Shown here piece by piece: positions 55,701-64,000 of a stretch of 64,000 nt of DNA. The notes under the pieces were generated by a model. The model was not told the origin of the DNA, ran no database searches, and saw only the letters and a program-made list of their open reading frames with translations. A program made the position numbers and the translations under genes. Position 1 is the first letter of the stretch, and the number at the start of each line of letters is the position of its first letter. Origin of the DNA: Gracilariopsis chorda (Eukaryota > Rhodophyta > Florideophyceae > Gracilariales > Gracilariaceae); contig NBIV01000304.1 of the NCBI GenBank assembly GCA_003194525.1, positions 18,453 through 82,452 of the forward strand, read 5' to 3'.

Positions 55701-57060
55701 AGTCCCCCGGCAGATTCCTGTGCCGAATACCGTTGCTTGTGAGAGAGGCCCCCTCAATGAACTTCTCACATATATCAGAAGCCCATGCGACAACTGTACC
55801 TTCGGTAATTGCGAATACCAAGGGTACTTCCACGAAGTGTGACTGTAAGACAGAAGGCTTGCAATCTATCGCTACATCAGTGCACAGAGATATAAGAGAT
55901 AGTCTATCCTACGACTGAATGTTGCAGGCAGCTACGCCACTTTTCTCAAGTGAGTGTGATTTCCTCGTTTCTTCGTACACATCCGCATCATATTCCCCAC
56001 ATGGTTGCTGACATGACTCTTGCACGCTAGTACAGGTGCGAAAGAAACTAGAGCACAGGGCATGTGCATGATGACATCAGCTATTTTGAAGGCAGCTCAG
56101 CTTGAACAACCACGCACGCTCCAGGGACTCCTCATTCTTCCTCAACGTTGCTTAGAGCGTGCGGACAGGATCCTGCCGCAGCAGTGCGATCCGAACGTGT
56201 TAACGTGCGAGCGTCAACGGCACGAGTACTGTCCGTACGCCTGACACCAATTACACAGGTGTTTTCATTAAGCGGTCTTCTTCTCCATGATCTTAGAGTG
56301 TTGGAAGCAACGAACACAATTGAACGCGTTTCTCCTCTCCGCAAATTCGCATTCGGATTCTTGTTTCAAACACGTCAAATCTCTGACATTTCGAGATCCA
56401 GCTTTCTGGAACCAGACAAGATAAGGTTGCTATGGAGCCTCTTACCAAAGTACTGTCTCGGTGCGTTGTATCATTGCTTCCAAGATTAGAAGCGTGGCCA
56501 CCTCTTCCATTAACTTGGCTTTTGAGGTGTTCCAAGCGTATGGGTACAATTGGTACAAGCAGAGCGTTGCATCGGCTTCCAGATCGTTTGTTAACACTCA
56601 GCTTTTGAGGTTCGACAATCTCATCTATGATGACTTCCATTCGCTCAATCCACCAACCTCGCTCATTCTTATTTCTCAACAGCGCCATACGTATCTCACT
56701 GGACCAAACAAAGCCTTGGGATACATTGCTGCGGGAATCAAGGACCCGATTTTCACTTACATATGTTGGCTGGTACCGTCGCGGTGGTGTTAGTAAGCCT
56801 ATAGTGCTCTTTGACGTGTCAAAGTGAAGCACAAACTACCACTGTAGCCTTGACCTTCGTAAGCAAGAGCCTAAACTGATACACAAATGATAGTGTGGAA
56901 TCACTTTCCATTTGCAATGACAGTCTTGGAAGATCGAATCTCAGCAATAAATCAGAACTGTGTTCAGAGTATTTGAATTGAAATGCAACAAGGTAGCAAC
57001 TCGTTAAAAGCTTTCTAGGGCACATTCATGTGAAGATTTAACGCTTCTTATCTGGATAGC
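52710..57060. other. Intergenic island, no convincing gene
   Basis: Only short frames without family motifs. The best are an 81-codon ATG frame at 53357-53602 (plus) and a 179-codon minus frame at 56293-56832 that has no ATG at its start; neither could be assigned. 52896-52912 is a G-rich run. No transposon motif was found here, which sets this stretch apart from the rest of the window. Confidence 0.35.
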
Positions 57061-57112
57061 TGCGAGCGTAGCTGGGAGGCCTGTTTGTATTGTGAGCCAG
57101 CACGACGAAGTC

Positions 57113-57120
57113 TATATAAG
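57113..57120 (+). promoter_or_regulatory. TATA box of the second secreted-protein gene
   Basis: TATATAAG lies 77 bp upstream of the ATG at 57190, giving a leader of about 45-50 bases. Confidence 0.7.
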
Positions 57121-57189
57121 AGCTCGACCCGAGCGCTTGAGTACCGCTTCTACAAACCTCACGGTCTCATCAGGATACAACTCTTCAGC

Positions 57190-57549
57190 ATGGTCAAGCT
57201 GCTGTTCATCGCCGCGATCCTACTCTCTCTTCAGTTGTGCAACGCCGCTAGTGTGAAAACGTTGAATATTAAGGATGCTGAGAGGTTGACCCTTGCTCCC
57301 TGTCACGAGCTTGCTATCGTTTCTCGGGATTTGCACGTTGATACACCCCTTGAAGTTCGCCAAGCTATTCAGAAGGTTGTTCGTTCCTGCTTTCCGCCAC
57401 CACCGCCACCACCACCGCCGACTCGTTGCCCATGCAAGTGTACCAGCTACGCGGAGGCTCTCAAGCAGTGCAAAGGATACTCTTTCTCCCAGTGCTGGCT
57501 CATCGGCCCACCGAAATGCAAGAAGGGTCAGCTTAGCTGCTGTTGCTAG
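57190..57549 (+). CDS. Small secreted cysteine-rich protein with a polyproline hinge
   Basis: 119 residues from the first ATG after a well-placed TATA box. Signal peptide 1-19 (LLFIAAILLSLQLCNA). An N-terminal domain of about 45 residues with Cys38 and Cys67 is followed by nine consecutive prolines (69-77). The cysteine domain has Cys at 80, 82, 84, 94, 102, 110 and 117-119, pattern CPCxC-x9-C-x7-C-x7-C-x6-CCC. The CPCxC start and closing Cys cluster match the order in the 51789 protein, which suggests a common family of exported cysteine-rich proteins. No known domain is recognised. Confidence 0.85.
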   Translation: MVKLLFIAAILLSLQLCNAASVKTLNIKDAERLTLAPCHELAIVSRDLHVDTPLEVRQAIQKVVRSCFPPPPPPPPPTRCPCKCTSYAEALKQCKGYSFSQCWLIGPPKCKKGQLSCCC

Positions 57550-57559
57550 GCAGCTACAT

Positions 57560-58140
57560 TGCTGATTTGTTGTGTTACTAGAGCTCAAGCAAACCCCTGC
57601 CGGTTAATATGCCATGGGGAGAGGGAGGGAACGAATTCTTCCACTTAAGTCATAAGTCATAGCTACCTGTCCGGAAAGAATACACCTCCTACGTAAAGGT
57701 CCCTTGTTGCTATTCCCCTCTATCCATCATATTGTATCATTGTACCCGAGCGTAGAAGGAAGAGTTAAGGTTATCCCTAACCCCTCGTTCTACTTGTACA
57801 CCAGACATCTCTTTGTCTCCCGAGCGCCAGAACAATTCATTGCAGTAATGCGAGTAGCATTAAGTTTTGGACGTCATCAAGGGGCGTAGTGCTTTGCAGT
57901 GTGATACTATGCTCATTTATACAGCATACCTCGCCTGATGCATTCGTTTTTGTGAGACGACTGGGCTACAAAAGTGTCCGGCCAGACACTGATGCGAGCT
58001 TGTCCAGCGATACTTGTAGTGAGCTTCCACGAGCGTAGGCGGAACCGAGTTTGAATGAACGAATCAGCTTGTAGTGAGCTCCCACACTCCCCGGTCAAAC
58101 TCGATGGAGCCGAAGCGAAGCGTATGTAACGTTTTGACGA
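57560..58140. other. Intergenic, partly leader of a copia element
   Basis: No gene is recognised. The right part (from about 58095) can be read on the minus strand from the primer site at 58303-58314 as a 71-codon frame starting MGPQCCRCG. Confidence 0.35.
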
Positions 58141-58146
58141 CGTGTT

Positions 58147-58180
58147 GTGTAGATGTGTAGATGTGTAGATGTGTAGGTGT
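58147..58180 (+). repeat. 8-bp microsatellite GTGTAGAT x4
   Basis: Four units, the last with one substitution. Confidence 0.85.
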
Positions 58181-58302
58181 GATTGTAGTGTAGACGTGTA
58201 ATACTCCCCGGTGATCGGTGTGACTTTGTGCGACGGAAAGTGCGGAGCAGAGGCAATGGCGACTGGTGAGAATCGAACTGTGTACCACAGCGGCAGCATT
58301 GA

Positions 58303-58314
58303 GGGCCCATAACC
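58303..58314 (-). promoter_or_regulatory. Copia primer-binding site (initiator tRNA-Met anticodon arm)
   Basis: The minus strand reads GGTTATGGGCCC directly after the LTR end at 58315, the third such site in the window. The ATG inside it opens a 71-codon frame. Confidence 0.75.
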
Positions 58315-58779
58315 TGTGACGACAGAAACCGATGCCCAGGAGCGACGGCGGAAAAGGCCGGAGGTCCTGTGTTGTGAAATAATACGTTTAAAAAAAGGGG
58401 CGGCCTGTAGTGGTAGCTAGGGGCGGCCCAAAAAGGATGATTCCTTTGCTTAGAGAGGTAGATTTGATGATAATAATGGGTTGGAGAACAGACGAGAGGC
58501 GAAAGCCGAGCTCTGTTTCCCCCATTTATACTCAGAGAGAAAGATGCTAGTCGTCCTTCTCAGTAATTAGAGTCCTAACATGCTCGCATGAATGCGGCAT
58601 TGTAAGCAGACAACACACCATCCTCGGGGATGGTGAGAAGCAACGACGCTTTCTCACCATCCCCAAAGATGGTGAGATGATCCACTCCATCTCCTTCTTC
58701 CTTACCGTCTGACAAAGACGGTGAGTGGAGCTTTATCCTCACATTCCCTTCTATTTTCGTATGGCTTACAATTGTCACA
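58315..58779 (-). repeat. Copia LTR
   Basis: In element orientation it starts TGTGACAATTGTAAGCC and ends TCTGTCGTCACA (inverted ends TGTGAC/GTCACA). It includes GTATAAATGGGG (minus strand, near 58525), a TATA-like promoter. A strong hairpin at 58627-58665 has arms GGGGATGGTGAGAAGC and GCTTTCTCACCATCCCC (one bulge). On its right is the end of a copia pol; on its left is a primer-binding site. Confidence 0.7.
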
Positions 58780-58809
58780 TAAAATCACGTATAACTAGTT
58801 GATTAATAT

Positions 58810-60632
58810 CTAAACGCATGTGGAAGTACTTAAAAGTTGGTTCATAGCATCACAGTTCTTAAATTTGGTAAAACAATTGGCGGGGTTGTTGGCGGAGGTG
58901 ATATACCCAACATCGGAAATTTCGTGGTTCGAGTAGGCTTCACGAACTGCAGAAATGTCGATCATTAGTCGCTTTTCAGATGTCGATGAGCTTTTTGTTA
59001 TTACTTCGAATAAACTTTTTGAGTCAGTAAGCATTGTGATTGGAATTTTCTTCCCAATTATTGACTCTAAGACATGTTTGATAACGTAAGCTATATCGAA
59101 TGCATCTGCAAATGCGTATAGCTCTCCACCTAAAACGGATCTGGTAACACGCCGGCTTTTGTGACTTGAGAAATGAAGAATATTGCAGTTATCGAACTTG
59201 TCCAGGAGAAGAATAATGAATCCATCTGGGATGAATTGTCTGCATTGTTGGCAAATGATGAATCGGAATATACCTTGAGGCGGAGTGAATTGGTATCAAG
59301 TTTCACATATTTCAGATTTACATTTTGACTTTGTTGAATATGTTTTACGACTTTGTTGATGTTCTTCACATCTTCGCTTGAGAAAGATTGTTCCGTAACT
59401 TGAGCAGCCATGTTGACAGCGCAGCAAATATCTGGTCGCGTGTGGGTCAACCAAGCAAGTTTATGTCTCAATGAACGGAAATCAGAGAAGGTGCAATCTT
59501 TTGGAAGAATTCGCAATCGTTTGGCATAATGTTCCTGACTTAGTGAAAATCCGTTATCGGTTTTGCGTACTCTTACGCCTGCGAATAAAGCGGAATCCAT
59601 TTCTAAGTCCTTTGATTCAAACTTCTGAACGGTGGGCTTTGCCTGTTGCAGGAATTGATCGGTTCCGCATTGAAGGAGGTCATCTACGTAAACACCGGTT
59701 AAGCCAATGAGCTTTGCCTGTTCGTGTTTCATAAACAGTGACAAATCTCCTTTCGTCGGGGTCATTCCTAGGTTTTCTTTCAGATGAGTTGTTATTGTTC
59801 TGTACCAATAGTCTCCAGAGTCTGAGAGTCCATAAAGAGGGCGGAGAAGTTCCAACAACATGTGTGCTGGAAGTTCCAGTTCTTTTGGAGGCTTCAGGTA
59901 TACTTTACGCATGAGCTTCTGTGCGGATTGCAAGTATGCTTGACGAACATCTGTGTTCCATACTCTATATCCAAGAATAGCGGCGACGGTAACGAGAATT
60001 CGGGTTGAATATTGTCTTAGATTAGGCAAATTGTGCACTAGAAAAGCTTTTTCTGGGTCTTTGTGCCCTTGGGCGACAAATCTGGCTTTAAATATCTCTT
60101 CATCAGTCTCAGGATTTTTGATGGCGAGCACAAAGCAGCCAGTGAGGATATTGGCGTCTTCTGACACTTCGTCTTGTCTAATGACTTTCCACGTTCCGCG
60201 TGATATTAATCCTGCCAGCTCTTTTCGTTTAGCTTCACTGAATGCTGGTAGGTTCCGACGGTGATCGGAAGGACCTAACACTTCAGTGATTTGAACATCA
60301 TAAAGTTCAAAATCACCAGGAAGTATTGGTTCGAGACAACTATGAAGGTTGTCCATTAGTTCGTCACGATGAAAAGGTTTGACCTGCGCAATAGAATGTT
60401 GGACTGTTACACCATTGCGATTGATAAAGACTTGTTTGTTATCAATTCTTATAATATTATAGGGTCCAGTCCATTTTATTGGCTTCAAATCTTCGCGATA
60501 AACTAGAACTTCTTGTCCAACTTTCAAGCTTGTTGATGCGGCAGATGGCATGCGAGCGACGATGGCACGGCGCAAACGAAGTTCCGAAGTGATGGTTTCC
60601 ATCTCAGTGCGCGCGATTTGAAGAGCTCTCAT
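58810..60632 (-). pseudogene. Copia D RT and RNase H
   Basis: A long open frame 60632-59130 holds the integrase C-terminus (LKVGQEVLVYREDLKPIKWT), then RT (TWKVIRQDEVSEDANIL, KARFVAQGHKDPEKA, NTDVRQAYLQSAQKL, LYGLSDSGDYWYRT, TGVYVDDLLQCG with catalytic VDD) and the start of RNase H (LKVYSDSSFANNAD). A single-base shift near 59225 moves the rest (SSHKSRRVTRSVLGGELYAF, MLTDSKSLFEVITK, SANNPANCFTKF) into another frame ending at 58810. Apart from that shift RT and RNase H look complete. Confidence 0.88.
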
Positions 60633-61750
60633 TCACTTCTCATGATTTGGAAGTTCTGTGCTAAACGGTGGAAAGCGAGGAAGAACTCCAAATACGAGTA
60701 GTGAAGGTACAAGTCCTTCGGGATTCATTGTATCGTTCATAGCCTTGACAGCAAGTCGAAGGGCTAAGGCGATGGGGACATCTGGCTCGCTATATCGAAT
60801 CTTTTGGTAGATACGACGTAAGGGTCCATGGTACCGTTCACCGGTTCCAAGGGAATTATGACTTTCAACGCCTGAGAACTGTAAAGTGATTCAAGCCATG
60901 CTTGTCAGTTCTTTCCATCGAGCGGATGTGAATTGTCTGGCTTTATCCAGTCTCATCTTGTCTGGATAGCCGGTGTATAATGTGGCCCAACAACCGAGAA
61001 ATGCGTACCAGATTGCTTCAGTGGTCTGACTCTTGAGGAAAACTGCAGAGCTGAAGTGCGTTTATGTGTCGACAACGTGTAGAACTGGCATTTTGTTCAA
61101 GAACATAAGATCCAAAGCAATTTCACTGTTGAATATTATTCTGCCTGGAATGGATACTTGGAAGGACTGTGGCCGGGGTGTAAAACGTTGGCACGTGGCA
61201 CATGATTTTGAGATATGCTCAATGAGTTTCCTGGTCTCAACCGTGGCATGTTCTGGCTTTCCTCGGGAGATCAAGTTGAAAAGCTTGTTTGCGCTTGGAT
61301 GGTAGAAGTGCATATGCATTTTTCGGAGTTCACTTTTTGTGTAAAGAATCTCAGAGAAGTCCAATTCTAAGTACATATGTCCGAATTTCCGCGTGATTGG
61401 TATCGACCAGTTGAACTTCTTGTTGAGTAACATGTTTTCCACGTTGTCAGGTACAAGAGCGTGTACGTCCAGGACATCGAGTCCAATAAGAAGAGGTACA
61501 GAGGGGTCAACGACCTCAATCTCAAGTGGAAGGAAAGTGTTGCCAGGGATTGGAATGCGTACTTGCATGGTTCCACGGCTGAAGTATATGCCATCTCAAA
61601 ATTTAAAAGCTTTGTTGGAGTGATTCAGCTTAAATGGAATGCCTCCAAGTTTACAGTACGCTTGGGCTTGTTGTTTTCCTACTACAGATTGTTGTGCGCC
61701 AGAATCCAGACATGCGCCTTGAAATTTGCGTCGGTTTCTCTCGAATGAGC
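60633..61750 (-). pseudogene. Copia D protease and integrase
   Basis: In the same frame as the RT part. Retropepsin ACLDSGAQQSVVG, then a TGA, then IPGNTFLPLEIEVVD and PLLIGLDVLD. The integrase finger is HMHFYHPSANKLFNLI to CATCQRF. The core keeps all three acidic residues: Asp (EIALDLMFL), Asp (MRLDKARQFTSARW) and Glu (GVESHNSLGTGERYH). Stops occur at 61062 (TAA), in the middle of the core, and just before RALQIARTEM. Confidence 0.82.
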
Positions 61751-61927
61751 TTGTCTTCACGTTTTGAATATCAACAAGATTCCAACGAGGTGTTCGTGAA
61801 CTGTATCTTGCTTGCTTTCGTGTACAAAAACGAATGATTCGAGGTGAGCCATTGGAGGACTTGTCTGGTCCTTTCTTGTTCTGCTGCTTGGGAGGAGCAC
61901 TACGGCTGAAATGGTTACTACTCCCAG

Positions 61928-63530
61928 TTAAAAATCCTCAAGGCAATTCGAGAGGGAAGGTTTGCTACTCTGCGTTCCAAAATTAGACGCAAAGAATTGT
62001 TCGGAAGGATCAGAGTTTTCGTTGTCTGCATTAATATCTGCCTCGCCGTTGCAAGCAAAGAATGTTTCCGCGCTTTCGAATTCATCGGAATCACTGGACT
62101 CTTCGAGCTGTTGGCAGATTTCATACAGGAAACGTTTCAAAGCCTTGTTCTGATCCTTGTAGCCGTTGCGTTGCAAATATTGCACACGGTTGGCGGCATT
62201 GTTGGTGAGGTCCTTGCGTTGCCTGCATTCGGCAACAACATGTCCGAATTTACCACAATTCCAACAGGTAACATTTCGTCTGCTTTTGGATTGACGAAAC
62301 TTTGTCCGGTTTGTGGAATGCGAGTGACGTACGTATCGGGATTGGCCAGCATAGAACGTTTCACTCGTGTCAGAGTTCTGAAAATCGCCGGTGGAAAGTG
62401 AGTTCAACTGAAGACTCTTTTGATCTCGCATGCGACCGATTTTCTCTTCTTGATCGAGTTGAATTGCGGCTTCCAACTGACCGTAAAGTTCATGATAACT
62501 AATCAGTCCCGCATTGGCTCTGCTGCAGGCATCTCGCGCCCAGGAATTACCAATTACAGCATTATGTAAATATTCGATTATGTTGCGCTCGGATCGGCAG
62601 TGCATAGGGCCTTGTGGGGACAACTTCGAAATTTCTTCGTGGAGTTTCTCCAAAGCGTCGCTTAATGAAGAGCTCTTTGAAACAAGTTTTTGGATTCGTA
62701 ACTTATGTAAGTAGGCAGAAATGCAGTTCTGAAGGAAAGAGAATTATACTATTTCTCCATTATTACTGAAACTTCCCTGAAACTTCGCACTCTGCCATCA
62801 ACGTTTTGTACGTAGAAACGCTCCACGTTTCCACGCAAAAGGTGGTGTAAGTATTGGAGTGGTTGATGATTGGATAGATTGTAATCTAGGGCAGCATACT
62901 TATAGTCGCTCAGAAATTTCTCCCAACATTCACAAAGGCTCCTGAGAATTTAGAAGATTCATATTTGAAACGAGACGCGATATAGTGAGCAGTCCTGTCT
63001 CGATTGTCTCCAAAGTTCGTTTTTGGATCAATTTTAACGTTTTGAGGACGCCATGGCTGGCGTTGGCGATTTCACTCATTCACGCGTTTCGGAGGTGGGA
63101 GCTCCCGTTGTTGCTCAACCTCAGTTTCTTCTTCGACGTCTGCAAATCTCTGTGGTTGTTGTCGCGTAGGCGGAGCAGGTGCCGGCGTTTGCTCGAATAA
63201 ATCTATAGCAGTGAAAGCATCTTCTAAATGAGACTCCTCAAAAATTGTTTTGGCAATTCTTTTTCAGAGGTGACCGCTTTCATGTTCTGCGAGACTAATT
63301 CCATGATCTTCTAAGAACTTTGCAAACTTACGCATAAGCAATCCATTACTTAAAAGTGTAAAAGTGAGTAGCTTATCTGGAAGGTATTCAGTTCTCAGAA
63401 GTTCGATTACTTGAGCAGGCTCTGCTTGGGTATTGTTTTCCTGAATATTCTTAATGAATTCGATAAATTGTCGTTGTTGCTGATTTGCATACCTAACATT
63501 GGTAGTAAAATTTCCGTTAAGTGGTGGCAT
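61928..63530 (-). pseudogene. Copia D Gag
   Basis: The ATG at 63528-63530 starts MPPLNGNFTTNVRYANQQQR. A stop after 88 codons and further breaks follow. The C-terminal part 62653-61928 is intact: a Gag helix bundle (MHCRSERNIIEYLHNAVIGN, QLEAAIQLDQEEKIGRMRDQ), a canonical knuckle CWNCGKFGHVVAEC (CX2CX4HX4C), and an acidic tail. It ends before the protease, which lies in a different frame. Confidence 0.75.
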
Positions 63531-63671
63531 AATGAACTAAACAAATTACTACAATGATATGTATGCCAATATAATAGAGTATTGTGTTTAACTAAGCTTT
63601 ACTAGTATAAAATTAGCCTATTAGTATTGGTAAGTAATTGTAGAGTAATACGCAAAAGCAAATCTATTTAT

Positions 63672-63999
63672 TCATTTAAAATTTTGATTGTAGAGCACTT
63701 TGAAGTGTGCTTTGCCGTTTTTGTGGCAGTTCAAATGATGATGCGACTCAAATGAGCGCTTACAAGTAGCACAGTAAGGCGGGGTACGCTTACACTGCAC
63801 GCAGTTGCGGTGTGTTTTAGACTGAAAGTGGTCAAAAAAAGGTTTTTGCACTGTTGCACTGATTTTTGCACAATGTGCAGAAGCGTTTGGCACGAGCCAC
63901 ACGCGTGGTCTTCTTCTTCGGTTGCAATTGGCCAGCCAAACACTTGGCCTTTTTCCTGCGGAGCTTCTGCATGCCACTGGTGCTCGGCTGCACTGGCAT
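63672..63999 (-). pseudogene. Two-finger C2H2 zinc-finger protein, frameshifted at A7
   Basis: An ATG at 63997-63999 opens a basic N-terminus (KLRRKKAKC, PKKKTTRVARAKR), then CTLCKNQCNSAKTFF and a stop at the T7 run (A7 on the plus strand, 63834-63840). Stepping one base restores DHFQSKTH, which completes a CX2CX12HX5H finger. A second finger of identical spacing follows (CATCKRSFESHHHLNCHKNG then KAH). Such fingers occur in RNA-binding U1C/JAZ-like proteins. It ends at 63672. The gene may start beyond the window. The homopolymer makes a sequencing error, a recent mutation or a programmed shift all possible. Confidence 0.65.
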
Positions 64000-64000
64000 T

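Larger units (their letters stand above)
58315..63530 (-). mobile_element. Ty1/copia element D, 5' LTR not found
   Basis: Minus-strand gag (63.53-61.93 kb), protease/integrase (61.75-60.63 kb) and RT/RNase H (60.63-58.81 kb), followed by an LTR. No LTR or primer site is visible upstream of the gag ATG at 63530, where AT-rich DNA and a zinc-finger gene begin. The element is 5'-truncated or rearranged. Confidence 0.8.

Noticed and set aside
56293-56832. 179-codon minus-strand frame as a gene
   Set aside because: It opens with GTG rather than ATG and has no domain signature, TATA box or related copy in the window.
58250-58316. Possible tRNA gene (TTCGATTC and GGGCCCATAACC)
   Set aside because: The T-arm-like and anticodon-arm-like parts do not fold into one tRNA, and the anticodon-arm match is a copia primer site next to an LTR end.
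1-64000. CRISPR arrays, operons or bacterial genes
   Set aside because: No spaced direct repeats and no bacterial gene families; all recognisable genes are eukaryotic or retroelement-derived.

Overview
The window is nuclear DNA of an intron-poor eukaryote whose intergenic space is swollen with LTR retrotransposons, many nested and decayed. The few host-like genes (a CK1-type kinase, two small secreted cysteine-rich proteins, and a two-finger C2H2 protein broken by one base) have single-exon reading frames, two with good TATA boxes. Copia-type elements use a primer-binding site matching the anticodon arm of initiator tRNA-Met in its plant/animal form (GGGCCCATAAC); from memory the yeast tRNA reads GGGCTCATAAC, so fungi are less likely. 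The chromodomain gypsy and copia proteins resemble lineages I associate with oomycetes and red algae. A TE-rich red alga or a similar protist fits best, but this is a weak inference and no species can be named.

Layout. 1-2.13 kb: 3'-truncated Ty3/gypsy gag-pol. 2.13-2.68 and 9.12-9.59 kb: the two halves of a diverged duplicate of the secreted-protein locus at 51.6-52.7 kb, separated by about 6.4 kb holding a gypsy relic, a Ulp1/C48 protease relic and a copia gag relic. 10.9-16.25 kb: complete chromodomain gypsy element with 5-bp target duplication GTTGA, but damaged coding. 16.7-20.1 kb: gypsy, hAT and copia relics. 20.36-36.98 kb: Ty1/copia element on the minus strand (target duplication ACTGT, 240-bp LTRs) split by an 11.7-kb Ty3/gypsy element (22.75-34.44 kb, minus strand, 826-bp LTRs, target duplication ATGCC). 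38.64-39.47 kb: solo LTR of that same gypsy family, opposite orientation, duplication AGGAA. 39.58-44.49 kb: older gypsy element. 45.8-48.6 kb: Helitron Rep/helicase relic. 48.7-58.3 kb: TE-poor island with the kinase and both secreted-protein genes. 58.3-63.5 kb: minus-strand copia element. 63.7-64 kb: frameshifted C2H2 gene.

The most unusual signals are these. (1) The nested 11.7-kb gypsy element carries a dense lattice of tiny GC-rich hairpins in its LTRs and in coding regions on both strands. (2) The same element has a roughly 595-codon antisense reading frame between pol and the 3' LTR, followed by its own AATAAA. (3) In two copia copies the gag frame appears to open inside the LTR and run through the initiator-tRNA primer-binding site, so the primer site is also protein-coding. 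(4) Two small secreted proteins share a CPCxC...CC cysteine framework, and one has a pseudogenised duplicate. All domain names come from reading motifs by eye; no search was run.
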